Positions 15,768-23,497 of a stretch of 29,190 bases of DNA are shown here, in pieces; position 1 is the stretch's first letter, and the number at the start of each line of letters is the position of its first letter. The translations under genes were made by a program, and so were the position numbers. The DNA lies in assembly GCA_001513505.1 (NCBI GenBank), contig LFTM01000133.1, positions 1 to 29,190 on the forward strand, read 5' to 3'. The notes under the pieces were generated by a model. It was not told where the DNA came from and did no database searches. It saw only the letters and a program-made list of their open reading frames with translations. Source of the stretch: Clostridiales bacterium DTU092. Its GTDB lineage: Bacteria > Bacillota > Clostridia > Caldicoprobacterales > Caldicoprobacteraceae.

Positions 15768-16523
15768 TTGAATCATATATTATATACCTCGATTATAGGA
15801 ACTGCAGCTGGAATTATTGGAACCGGCCTGGGTGGGGCTATTGGTTTTTTATTAAATAACCCCAGCAGGCGTTTTTTGAGTGCCCTGCTAAACTTTTCCG
15901 CCGGTCTGATGATAGCGGTGGTATGCTTCGACCTGCTGCCTGAAGCTTATGAAATAGGAGGATTTACGGCGGGTGTCACCGGCGTGGTGCTGGGTGTAGT
16001 TATGATTATAGTCTGTGACGGGATATTGGTACGGTGGCAGCGTCGTATAAATCGTGAGAAAAGGACCACGGCTCCATTAAGTCAATATACAAAAACCGGC
16101 ATCCTTTTAGGGATAGGCATTGCGCTGCACAACTTTCCTGAGGGACTGGCAATTGGTTCGGGCTTTTCAGCCATGGAGTCCTATGGACTTGGTCTGAGTC
16201 TGGTTATAGCCTTTCACGACGTTCCGGAAGGAATAGCCATGGCAGCTCCATTGAGAATAGGCGGTGTGGGGAAGGTCAGGATATTGCTGGCCACCGTTGC
16301 TGCCGGGGTTCCAACCGGTATTGGTGCTTTAGTGGGATATTTGCTTGGGGGGATATCCCCATTCTTTATAGCTATTTGTTTAGGATTTGCAGGTGGCGCT
16401 ATGCTGTATATAACGTGTATTGAACTGATCCCAAGCGCTTTGGATCTTTACAGGGGAATAATTCCCGGGCTTGGCCTTGTGACGGGAGTAATAGCAGGGA
16501 TGCTTATAACCTCTATTATCTGA
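15768..16523 (+). CDS. ZIP family divalent metal transporter
   Basis: The 251-residue membrane protein has about eight hydrophobic segments and the two hallmark metal-site motifs of ZIP transporters: HNFPEG (121-126) and HDVPEG (150-155), in the helices that line the metal path. A short cytoplasmic loop with basic residues (about 88-110) lies before the first motif. ZIP proteins bring Zn2+, and often Fe2+ or Mn2+, into the cytoplasm. The start is a TTG (15768) with only a weak GGA upstream; later ATGs would remove the first membrane helix. In the second motif Asp replaces the usual Asn, which may change metal preference. It lies between prfA and tsaC. Confidence 0.88.
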   Translation: MNHILYTSIIGTAAGIIGTGLGGAIGFLLNNPSRRFLSALLNFSAGLMIAVVCFDLLPEAYEIGGFTAGVTGVVLGVVMIIVCDGILVRWQRRINREKRTTAPLSQYTKTGILLGIGIALHNFPEGLAIGSGFSAMESYGLGLSLVIAFHDVPEGIAMAAPLRIGGVGKVRILLATVAAGVPTGIGALVGYLLGGISPFFIAICLGFAGGAMLYITCIELIPSALDLYRGIIPGLGLVTGVIAGMLITSII

Positions 16524-16550
16524 GCGCGGCGATGGAAGGAGAATTTATAG

Positions 16551-17603
16551 TTGAAGACAAGGGTACTGAAGATAAATGATTTACAAAGAGATGTTAATAT
16601 TATTGAGCAGGCTTCTGAACTCATAAGAGCAGGACAAGTAGTGGCTTTTCCTACAGAAACGGTGTATGGCCTCGGGGCTAATGCCCTTGATCCCCGGGCA
16701 GTTGAAAAAATATTCAAAGCCAAGGGGCGTCCGGGGGATAATCCGTTAATAGTACATGTTTCAAAAACCCGGGATGTGGACAGGCTGATCAGTGAGCTTC
16801 CCCCTAAAGCCAGGGTTTTGATGGAAGCTTTTTGGCCGGGACCTCTTACCATAATATTTAAGAAGTCTCCCATAGTACCTGATAAGGTGACTGCAGGTCT
16901 GAATACAGTGGCCATCAGGATGCCCAACCATCCTGTTGCTCTGAAACTTATTGACTGCTGCGGTTTTCCCATTGCAGCACCCAGTGCAAACCGTTCGGGA
17001 CATATAAGCCCTACTACGGCTCAGCATGTGCTGGAGGACATGGAGGGAAGAATACCTCTTATACTGGATGGTGGAAAATGCAGCGTAGGTCTGGAATCCA
17101 CCGTCCTGGATCTTACAGCTCAGATTCCGGTAATTTTACGCCCCGGAGGAGTAACCCTTGAGATGCTGCAGGAGGTACTGGGGGAGGTCAGGGTGGACAT
17201 AAACGTTTTGAAGCCTGTTTCTGACGGACGAAAGGTTAAGTCGCCGGGAATGAAGTACACCCATTACGCACCCCGGGCTCAGGTACTGATAGTGCGGGGA
17301 AAGCTGGACGGTATTGTGGAAAGGATCAATGAACTGGCTGAAGAATATGCTGCTCAAGGCATGAAGGTTGGTATTCTGGCTACCCGGGAGACCAGGGAAC
17401 GTTATGGAATAGGTGAGGTTCTGGTATTAGGCGGCCGTACCCAGCCGGCTGTAATGGCTTCCAACCTGTTTTCAGCTTTGAGGGAATTTGATGACAGGGC
17501 AGTGGATATTGTTCTGGCTGAGTGGGTGGATACCAGCAATGAAGGTCTGGCCATAATGAACCGCATGGTAAGAGCTGCAGGTTTTAATGTGATTGATGTA
17601 TAA
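16551..17603 (+). CDS. ywlC: L-threonylcarbamoyladenylate synthase (Sua5/YwlC)
   Basis: The enzyme makes threonylcarbamoyl-AMP from Thr, bicarbonate and ATP, the first step of t6A37 formation in ANN-reading tRNAs. The 350-residue product has the YrdC/TsaC domain (about 10-205) with VAFPTETVYGLGANA, KGRPGDNPLIVH and SANRSGHISPT, and a C-terminal Sua5 domain (about 215-350) joined by the SPGMKYTHYAPRA linker. The two-domain form is Sua5 rather than short TsaC. Start TTG 16551 has GGAAGGAG ten bases upstream. The location before ywlE matches the ywlC-ywlE neighbourhood of Bacillus. Confidence 0.95.
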   Translation: MKTRVLKINDLQRDVNIIEQASELIRAGQVVAFPTETVYGLGANALDPRAVEKIFKAKGRPGDNPLIVHVSKTRDVDRLISELPPKARVLMEAFWPGPLTIIFKKSPIVPDKVTAGLNTVAIRMPNHPVALKLIDCCGFPIAAPSANRSGHISPTTAQHVLEDMEGRIPLILDGGKCSVGLESTVLDLTAQIPVILRPGGVTLEMLQEVLGEVRVDINVLKPVSDGRKVKSPGMKYTHYAPRAQVLIVRGKLDGIVERINELAEEYAAQGMKVGILATRETRERYGIGEVLVLGGRTQPAVMASNLFSALREFDDRAVDIVLAEWVDTSNEGLAIMNRMVRAAGFNVIDV

Positions 17604-17614
17604 CGGTTACCGTT
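17602..17614 (+). repeat. Short inverted repeat at the ywlC stop codon
   Basis: AACGG (17602-17606) pairs with CCGTT (17610-17614) around a TTA loop, overlapping the stop codon and followed by an AT-rich run (TTATATATAT). It is a weak terminator candidate at best. Confidence 0.3.
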
Positions 17615-17708
17615 TATATATATGATATAAGCTGAACGTTGTATTTGTTGTCATCTCCTTACGGAATGATGTAAGTGAATATTTTATCGATAGGAGGCAT
17701 AAGCGGTA

Positions 17709-18176
17709 GTGAAAACTATTTTGTTTGTGTGCACAGGCAATACCTGCAGGAGCAGTATGGCCGAGGCGTTATTCAAGGAGTTGCTGGGGAAAAAGGGTAT
17801 TGAGGACATAAAGGTTATATCGGCCGGGCTGGCTGCCTTTGAAGGTGATAAAGCCAGTCCACAAGCTGTTCATGTTATGCAAAAACGGGGGATAGACTTA
17901 ACGGGACACCGGGCGAGACGAATTGATGCAAACCTGGTAAATCAGGCCGATCTCATACTTACTATGACCGGGAGACATAAAGCACATCTTATTAGTATGT
18001 TTCCTGAAGCCGCTGAAAAGATCCATGTGCTTAAAGAATATGTATATGATGGCTCGATTTCCGCACAATCGGCTCAAATCCTGGATCCATTTGGACAATC
18101 AGTTGAAGTTTATGAAGAATGTGCGCTTCAGCTCGAGGAAGCATTGAACAAGCTTATAGAAAAGCTTACTGAATAA
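17709..18176 (+). CDS. ywlE: Low-molecular-weight phosphatase, probably protein-arginine phosphatase
   Basis: The 155-residue product opens with KTILFVCTGNTCRSSMAEALF, the CX5R P-loop (Cys8, Arg14) of low-molecular-weight tyrosine phosphatases, and has the general acid Asp in LDPFGQS near the C-terminus. The residue four after the Cys is Thr12; in Bacillus YwlE the matching Thr11 sets specificity for phosphoarginine over phosphotyrosine. So it more likely reverses McsB arginine phosphorylation. Start GTG 17709 follows AGGAGG with a long spacing of 11. Its neighbour ywlC is the same as in Bacillus. No mcsB is in the window. Confidence 0.9.
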   Translation: MKTILFVCTGNTCRSSMAEALFKELLGKKGIEDIKVISAGLAAFEGDKASPQAVHVMQKRGIDLTGHRARRIDANLVNQADLILTMTGRHKAHLISMFPEAAEKIHVLKEYVYDGSISAQSAQILDPFGQSVEVYEECALQLEEALNKLIEKLTE

Positions 18177-18215
18177 ATTCGTACCTTGCTTATTTACTTA
18201 CTAACTTATACAGAA

Positions 18216-18384
18216 TTTGAAGAATATAATGGAAATCACCTTACGGAAAGGCTTAGAGCCTGTTAACGCAGCGGAGGGAAAGGCCGAATCACTGTTTGAG
18301 CGAAGCGAGTTTGATGAAGGTTCAGAAGCAAGTGTTACAGGTTCTTAGCCTTGAACTTAAGTGATTGGAATAGTATTCTGCAAA
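18216..18384 (-). repeat. Dispersed palindromic element, copy B (MITE-like)
   Basis: A copy of the element at 6822-6990 in the opposite orientation. The ends TTTGAAGAATA (left) and TATTCTGCAAA (right) pair at 10 of 11 positions, and an inner stem pairs at 14 of 16. The core (18239-18341) matches copy A in reverse complement at about 88%. Stem differences between the copies are compensatory. It sits between ywlE and the rpiA promoter. Confidence 0.85.
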
Positions 18385-18407
18385 TAAAGTCATGATTTTT
18401 TTACATA

Positions 18408-18437
18408 TTGCAAAATATTGTCGTACTAGGGTATAAT
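18408..18437 (+). promoter_or_regulatory. Sigma-A promoter for rpiA-upp
   Basis: TTGCAA (18408-18413) and a perfect TATAAT (18432-18437) are 18 bases apart. The predicted start is about 25 bases before the rpiA start codon. No terminator is seen after rpiA or upp, so transcription could continue into the V-ATPase operon. Confidence 0.65.
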
Positions 18438-18468
18438 ATTAGAGAATATTCTGGGGGTTTACTGTATC

Positions 18469-19176
18469 ATGAAGGAAGTTTCGGATACTACCGTCCTAAA
18501 AAAAATTGCAGGAACAGCAGCTGCTGATCTGGTCAAGAACGGCATGACCGTAGGTATTGGTACCGGCTCTACCGTTGCCTTTTTTATTGAAGAGCTGGGA
18601 CGAAGGGTCAGAGAAGGGCTATCTATTTACGGTGTGCCTACATCTTATCAGTCCAGGCTGATATGCTATCAACAGGGAATACCCGTACGTGATCCGGCTA
18701 TGATTGACGGGATAGATATTGCCATCGATGGAGCTGATGAGATTGATCATGACTTAAACGCCATCAAAGGCGGAGGTGCAGCCCATACCATTGAAAAGAT
18801 AATAGCAGCTATGGCTGATGAATTTGTTCTGATTGCTGATTCTTCCAAGCTGGTGGATCGGCTGGCGGTTTCCATTCCGGTGCCGGTTGAGGTTATACCT
18901 GCTGCTCTTTCATTGGTGGTGCGAAGAACCAGGGAGGCAGGCGCAAACCCTAAACTTAGGATTGCAGTTAAAAAGGACGGTCCCGTGATAACCGACAACG
19001 GGAATTTTGTTGTGGACTTATATTTTTCTGATGCCCCGGATATGCATAAACTTGATTATACTCTTAAATCTATTCCAGGAGTTGTGGAGACAGGACTATT
19101 TATAGGGATGGCTCATAAAGCCCTGATTGCAGGAAAAGAAGGACTTAATATGCTGACAGCCGGGCGGTTGAGTTAA
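18469..19176 (+). CDS. rpiA: Ribose-5-phosphate isomerase A
   Basis: RpiA interconverts ribose-5-phosphate and ribulose-5-phosphate in the pentose phosphate pathway. The 235-residue product shows GTGST (31-35), the DGADEID motif (87-93), KGGGAAHTIEKI (100-111, with the catalytic Glu109) and DSSK (124-127), all in family order. Start ATG 18469 is preceded by the weak GGGGG at 18452-18456. It is followed by upp, so ribose phosphate supply and uracil salvage sit together. It is not RpiB, the unrelated isomerase more often seen at this position in Clostridia. Copy B of the palindromic element lies immediately upstream. Confidence 0.95.
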   Translation: MKEVSDTTVLKKIAGTAAADLVKNGMTVGIGTGSTVAFFIEELGRRVREGLSIYGVPTSYQSRLICYQQGIPVRDPAMIDGIDIAIDGADEIDHDLNAIKGGGAAHTIEKIIAAMADEFVLIADSSKLVDRLAVSIPVPVEVIPAALSLVVRRTREAGANPKLRIAVKKDGPVITDNGNFVVDLYFSDAPDMHKLDYTLKSIPGVVETGLFIGMAHKALIAGKEGLNMLTAGRLS

Positions 19177-19242
19177 TCTCTATATTTTTATGTGCCAAAT
19201 TCAATTGAATTGAGACAAGCCTATGAAAAAGGAGAGGAAATA

Positions 19243-19872
19243 ATGGGAAAAGTACATGTTTTAGATCATCCGCTGATTCAACACAAACTAACACTTATAC
19301 GGGATAAGGAGACAGGATCCAAGGAATTCAGAGAGCTTGTAGAGGAACTGGCATTGCTTATGGCATATGAAGTTACCAGGGATTTGCCTCTTAAGGAGGT
19401 GGAAATTGAAACACCGGTTGCCAAGGCAAAAGCCAAGGTTATATCCGGGAAAAAACTGGGGGTAGTCCCTATCTTAAGAGCGGGCCTTGGTATGGTGGAC
19501 GGTATGCTTAAACTGATTCCGGCAGCTAAGGTCGGACATATCGGATTATATCGTGACCCCGAAACGTTAGAACCGGTTGAATACTACTGTAAGCTGCCTT
19601 ACGATGTTGAGGAAAGGGAACTGATTATAATAGATCCTATGTTAGCTACCGGAGGTTCGGCTTCGGCGGCTATTGACTTTATAAAACAGAGAGGCGCAAA
19701 AAGCATTAAGCTTGTATGCCTGATAGCTGCACCTGAAGGGATAGCACGGGTCGAACAGGATCACCCGGATGTGGATATTTTTGCCGCTGCTGTTGATGAA
19801 CGTCTTAATGAATTAGGGTATATAGTACCGGGTCTGGGGGATGCCGGAGACAGGTTGTTCGGTACTAAATAG
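19243..19872 (+). CDS. upp: Uracil phosphoribosyltransferase
   Basis: Upp salvages uracil to UMP using PRPP. The 209-residue product, the exact family length, begins MGKVHVLDHPLIQHKLT, has the PRPP loop DPMLATGG (131-138) and ends with the uracil-binding GLGDAGDRLFGTK. ATG 19243 with AAGGAGAGG upstream is preferred over a GTG at 19192, which would add 17 residues not found in the family. rpiA lies 66 bases upstream and the first V-ATPase gene 50 bases downstream, with no terminator between. Confidence 0.97.
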   Translation: MGKVHVLDHPLIQHKLTLIRDKETGSKEFRELVEELALLMAYEVTRDLPLKEVEIETPVAKAKAKVISGKKLGVVPILRAGLGMVDGMLKLIPAAKVGHIGLYRDPETLEPVEYYCKLPYDVEERELIIIDPMLATGGSASAAIDFIKQRGAKSIKLVCLIAAPEGIARVEQDHPDVDIFAAAVDERLNELGYIVPGLGDAGDRLFGTK

Positions 19873-19922
19873 CACTCTGTTGAGCGGTAGCGGGCGGCTG
19901 TTGAAGAGAGGTGAAAAAATCA

Positions 19923-20249
19923 ATGATTATGAATGTCATGGATGAAATAAAACAAATAGAGGAACAGGCCCAGGATATAAAGAGACAGGCCATGGAAAAG
20001 GCCAGACAGATCTTAAATCAGGCGGAGCAGGATGGAGAGAATCTTATATCCAGCACAATTCAACAGGCGCAGCAGGAAAAAAAGCAGTTTATAAAGCAGG
20101 CTGAGGAAGAAGCTGAAAAGGAGATTGAAGAACTGAACAGGAAGACGGATATGGAATGTCAAAAAATTCGTCAGTTTGCCCGAAGCAGAATGGATGACGC
20201 CATTTCATTGGTCATGGGAAAGGTTGTGAAAACACATGGCCATAATTGA
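19923..20249 (+). CDS. ntpF: V-type ATPase peripheral stalk subunit H (G-like)
   Basis: The 108-residue protein is nearly all alpha-helix, rich in Glu, Gln, Lys and Ala with long heptad patterns (about 5-95), as in the A/V-ATPase subunit called H in archaea (AhaH) and NtpF in Enterococcus hirae. With subunit E it forms the peripheral stalks joining V1 to subunit I. ATG 19923 is preferred over GTG 19911, because the GAGAGGTG that contains that GTG is the ribosome binding site. It overlaps the ntpI start by 14 bases. The assignment rests on helical pattern, length and being first in the V-ATPase operon. Confidence 0.8.
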   Translation: MIMNVMDEIKQIEEQAQDIKRQAMEKARQILNQAEQDGENLISSTIQQAQQEKKQFIKQAEEEAEKEIEELNRKTDMECQKIRQFARSRMDDAISLVMGKVVKTHGHN

Positions 20250-22209
20250 CATGAAAAAAGTGCTTCTGATAGGTTTACAGGCAGAAAAGGAGAAAATTCT
20301 CGGTACTCTTCAGCTCATGGGAAATGTTGAAATTGTGGAAATCAGCTCTGAAGCAAATGAGGACGATGGACAGGAACAGGAGACGGATAAAGCCGTTTTT
20401 GAGCAATACAATAATTATGAGACTTTAGAGTTGATTGAGTCCCAGTTATCTGAAGTAAAGTTTGCTTTAGAGTTTATTGGGCGTTATAGTAATATAAAAC
20501 GTGGAGCTTTTGCACCCAGGCAAAGGGTCAGCATGAGCGAACTGGAAAAAATGCTAAAACGGGTAGACGGAGCATTGGATGTGGCCGGGACATGCCGAAA
20601 ACTGGAAGAGGAGCTGACAGAGCTTAGCGCCCGCGAAACCCGTGTTTTAGGGGTAAGACAGCAGCTGCTTCCATGGAAGGATCTGTATCTTCCTCTGGAA
20701 GATATAGTTGATACTATGTATACCAGTGTGCTGATAGGTACTGTGGATAATAGAACTTGTATTAAATTTGAAGAGGAAATTAACCTGGAATTTGCCGACA
20801 GAGAATTTTTTATTCAAAGAGTCGGTGAAGACAGAGACCAGGTTGGTTATCTTATAATCTACCACAAAGGTATAGAGCAGGAAGCCGACCTTAAGCTGAA
20901 AGAGTTTGGCTTTAATCGTGTCAGTTTCAGCGATATGAAGGGTATCCCTGCCGAGGTTATAGAAAGATGCGATGCTCAGCTTAATACTATTGCGGAGGAA
21001 AGACAAAAAATAGAAGAGTCCGCAAGGGAGCTTGATGTCCGGGTGAGTGAACTGGAGATCATTTATGACGCTCTTTCCATACTCCGGGACAAAGAGCAGG
21101 AAGCTATGAAACTGCTTAGGACCGGAAGGACGTTTGTACTTAAAGGGTGGATTCCCGCCGCAAATGCAGAAGCCTTTACTGAGAAACTGAACAGTATCAC
21201 CAATGCACTTTATATACATATCGAGGATCCTGAGCCGGGAGAGAGTTTCCCGGTAGCTCTTGAAAATCCGCCTTTGGTACAGCCATTTGAATTGGTAACC
21301 GAGTTGTACAGCACACCGGATCCTCACAGTATTGATCCAAATCCCTATATGGCGCCTTTTTTCTTTGTATTTTTTGGTATTATGATGGGAGATGCCGGTT
21401 ACGGCCTTATTATTGCCGCATTATCCTATTTTGCCCTAAGAAAGTTTAAGTTAAGAGGAACGGGTAAAAAACTGGTATCGTTGATATTGCTGGGGGGAGT
21501 ATCCTGCATTTTATGGGGCAGTATTTTTGGAGGATGGTTTGGCAATGCAGGAGCACTTGTGGGGCTGCCGCCCCTGTGGTTCGACCCAATCAATGAGCCG
21601 CTGACCATGCTCATATTCTGTTTTGCTCTAGGGCTTATTCAGATTTTTGCCGGAATGGGGCTAAAAGCCTACATGAACATACGTCAGGGTAAAATTTGGG
21701 ATGCGGTGTTTGATCAGGGGCTTTGGTACGTAACCATAATAGGTTTGATAATAATGGTGACATTATCAAAAGCTGTGGGACAGTACATGGCCTTATTGGG
21801 TGCAGCAGGCCTTGTGCTCACTCAGGGCAGACATCAGAAGAATATTGTGAAGAGGATATTCTCAGGTTTATTGAGCTTATATGATATTACCGGTTATTTC
21901 AGTGACATGCTGTCCTACTCCCGATTATTCGCTTTGGCGTTGTCTGGGAGTGTAATTGCTACGGTTATCAACCAGCTGGGTCTTATGGCGGCCAATTCCT
22001 GGATAGGCTGGATTATTGCTGCTGTAGTTCTGGCAGCGGGACATGGTTTTAACATACTTATAAGTATTTTGGGAGCGTATGTGCATACCAGCAGATTACA
22101 GTATATTGAGTTTTTTGGTAGGTTCTTTGAGTCTGGGGGACATGCCTTCAGACCTTTGCGTATAAAAACAAAATTTATTGATGTATACCAAGAAGAGGAG
22201 GCTGTTTAG
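20236..22209 (+). CDS. ntpI: V-type ATPase membrane subunit I
   Basis: Subunit I is the stator of the membrane part; it forms the ion half-channels next to the c-ring. The 657-residue product has a cytoplasmic N-terminal half with coiled segments (about 50-130 and 245-300) and a membrane half from about residue 375 with roughly seven helices. GIMMGDAGYGLI (about 381-392), FSDMLSYSRLFALALS and HTSRLQYIEFFGRFFESGG are family signatures. Arg563 and Arg620 fit, in spacing, the pair (Arg573 and Arg629) near the c-ring carboxylate in E. hirae. Start ATG 20236 overlaps the preceding gene. Confidence 0.95.
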   Translation: MAIIDMKKVLLIGLQAEKEKILGTLQLMGNVEIVEISSEANEDDGQEQETDKAVFEQYNNYETLELIESQLSEVKFALEFIGRYSNIKRGAFAPRQRVSMSELEKMLKRVDGALDVAGTCRKLEEELTELSARETRVLGVRQQLLPWKDLYLPLEDIVDTMYTSVLIGTVDNRTCIKFEEEINLEFADREFFIQRVGEDRDQVGYLIIYHKGIEQEADLKLKEFGFNRVSFSDMKGIPAEVIERCDAQLNTIAEERQKIEESARELDVRVSELEIIYDALSILRDKEQEAMKLLRTGRTFVLKGWIPAANAEAFTEKLNSITNALYIHIEDPEPGESFPVALENPPLVQPFELVTELYSTPDPHSIDPNPYMAPFFFVFFGIMMGDAGYGLIIAALSYFALRKFKLRGTGKKLVSLILLGGVSCILWGSIFGGWFGNAGALVGLPPLWFDPINEPLTMLIFCFALGLIQIFAGMGLKAYMNIRQGKIWDAVFDQGLWYVTIIGLIIMVTLSKAVGQYMALLGAAGLVLTQGRHQKNIVKRIFSGLLSLYDITGYFSDMLSYSRLFALALSGSVIATVINQLGLMAANSWIGWIIAAVVLAAGHGFNILISILGAYVHTSRLQYIEFFGRFFESGGHAFRPLRIKTKFIDVYQEEEAV

Positions 22210-22210
22210 T

Positions 22211-22738
22211 ATGGAATTTGTTCAACTGTTTGTAGTTTTAGGAGATGCTGCATCATCAGGCCTGGGACTAAGTTTAGGTCAGATTTATGCAATTTTGGGG
22301 GCCGCAGTAGCGGTGACTCTTGCCGGTTTGGGTTCGGTATTTGGTGTTGCTATTGCCGGCCAAAGCGCATCGGGAGTTGTGACCGAGGATCCTGATAAGT
22401 TCGGACAGGCTTTACTTCTTCAGGCGTTACCCGGCACTCAGGGTATTTATGGTCTGCTTATTGGATTTATTATCATGAACAAGCTCAACATCTTCGGTGG
22501 CATGATAGATGTCAGTCCTGAGACGGGATTGCTGATATTCGTTAGTGCTTTGCCGATTGCTATAGTGGGTCTTATTTCAGCTATTTTTCAGGGCAGGGTA
22601 TCCGCGGCTGCCATCGGTATTATTGCAAAGCGTCCCGAGGAACTTGGTAAGGCCATTACATTTCCCGTAGTGGTTGAAACATATGCTGTCTTGGCTTTGC
22701 TTGCTTCTTTCCTATTGGTAAACGGTATTCCGGTATAG
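22211..22738 (+). CDS. ntpK: V-type ATPase rotor subunit K (c-ring), Na+ type
   Basis: Subunit K forms the rotor ring. The 175-residue product has four membrane helices in two duplicated hairpins (about 24-90 and 107-171). The first hairpin carries LPGTQG and the second FQGR and VVVETY. Leu73, Thr76, Gln77, Gln127 and Glu156 match the Na+ ligands of E. hirae NtpK (Leu61, Thr64, Gln65, Gln110, Glu139); the Gln-to-Glu interval of 29 is identical. One carboxylate per double hairpin is present. ATG 22211 follows AGAGGAGG just before the ntpI stop. An in-frame earlier ATG (22178) would extend into ntpI and is rejected. Confidence 0.95.
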   Translation: MEFVQLFVVLGDAASSGLGLSLGQIYAILGAAVAVTLAGLGSVFGVAIAGQSASGVVTEDPDKFGQALLLQALPGTQGIYGLLIGFIIMNKLNIFGGMIDVSPETGLLIFVSALPIAIVGLISAIFQGRVSAAAIGIIAKRPEELGKAITFPVVVETYAVLALLASFLLVNGIPV

Positions 22739-22749
22739 GAGTGAGTGCC

Positions 22750-23382
22750 ATGACCGGTATTGAGAAAATCAAGCAGCGGATTTTAGAAGAGGCACAGAAC
22801 GAGGCCGATGAGATAATCAAGGCGGCACAGGAAAAGGCGCAAGGAGTAAAAGAAGCAAAAGAAGCTGAAGCTGGCAGGTTGAAAAAACAGTTGACAAAAG
22901 AAAATATGGAGTTAGCCCGGGAACATAAAAGAAGGATGCTGACGGCTGCCCATCTTGAGATGAGGAAAAAAGTGCTGGCTGCAAAGCAGGAGATTATGAA
23001 TGAGGTTTTCAACGGAGTAATTGAAAGGATACAAGACATGCCGGATGATGAGTACCGTGAAATAATTGCTTCGGCGCTTCTTGATTTACCTCTCCGGGGA
23101 GATGAAGAGGTAGTATTTTCAGTTTATGATGAACACCGGCTGGATCAAACTTTTTTGGATCAGGTCAATGAACTTCTTAACAATCAGGGTATTAAGGGAC
23201 AGCTGAAGCTGGCTCCCGACAGGGCACAGTTTAAAGCCGGATTTGTTATTCGGACTCGGGGAATGGAAATAAATAATTCTTTTGAGTCTGTTGTAAATAC
23301 CTTGAGGGCGGAGATGGAACCTCAGGTAGCAGGTGTTTTATTCAGCGGCTTTTCTTCAGATGAAGAAGATACCCTATCTTGA
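22750..23382 (+). CDS. ntpE: V-type ATPase peripheral stalk subunit E
   Basis: Subunit E pairs with the H/G-like subunit to form peripheral stalks. The 210-residue product has a long charged N-terminal helix (about 1-90, repeated Glu-Ala-Lys pattern) and a globular C-terminal domain (about 105-200) with the usual GFVIRTRGMEINNSFE. ATG 22750 fits TAGGAGTGAG better than GTG 22741, which lies inside that ribosome binding site. It begins 11 bases after ntpK. A 115-base gap with no gene follows before ntpC. Confidence 0.9.
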   Translation: MTGIEKIKQRILEEAQNEADEIIKAAQEKAQGVKEAKEAEAGRLKKQLTKENMELAREHKRRMLTAAHLEMRKKVLAAKQEIMNEVFNGVIERIQDMPDDEYREIIASALLDLPLRGDEEVVFSVYDEHRLDQTFLDQVNELLNNQGIKGQLKLAPDRAQFKAGFVIRTRGMEINNSFESVVNTLRAEMEPQVAGVLFSGFSSDEEDTLS

Positions 23383-23497
23383 TTTTGATGCTTTTTTTGA
23401 TGACGGTATTGATACTATTTACTAAGTAAGGACAGCAGATTTGTGAACAAAGATGATTGCTTTATGTTGAACAGTTAACCATAGAAAGGATGATATA
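23383..23497. other. Gap inside the V-ATPase operon between E and C
   Basis: This is the only sizeable gap in the operon. I see a small palindrome TTACT-A-AGTAA (about 23419-23429) and no strong terminator or promoter. It could hold a processing site, but nothing firm is visible. Confidence 0.4.

Noticed and set aside
20647..21327. A 226-codon - strand frame opposite ntpI
   Set aside because: The + strand encodes a clear V-ATPase subunit with family motifs; the antisense frame has no motif and no ribosome binding site.
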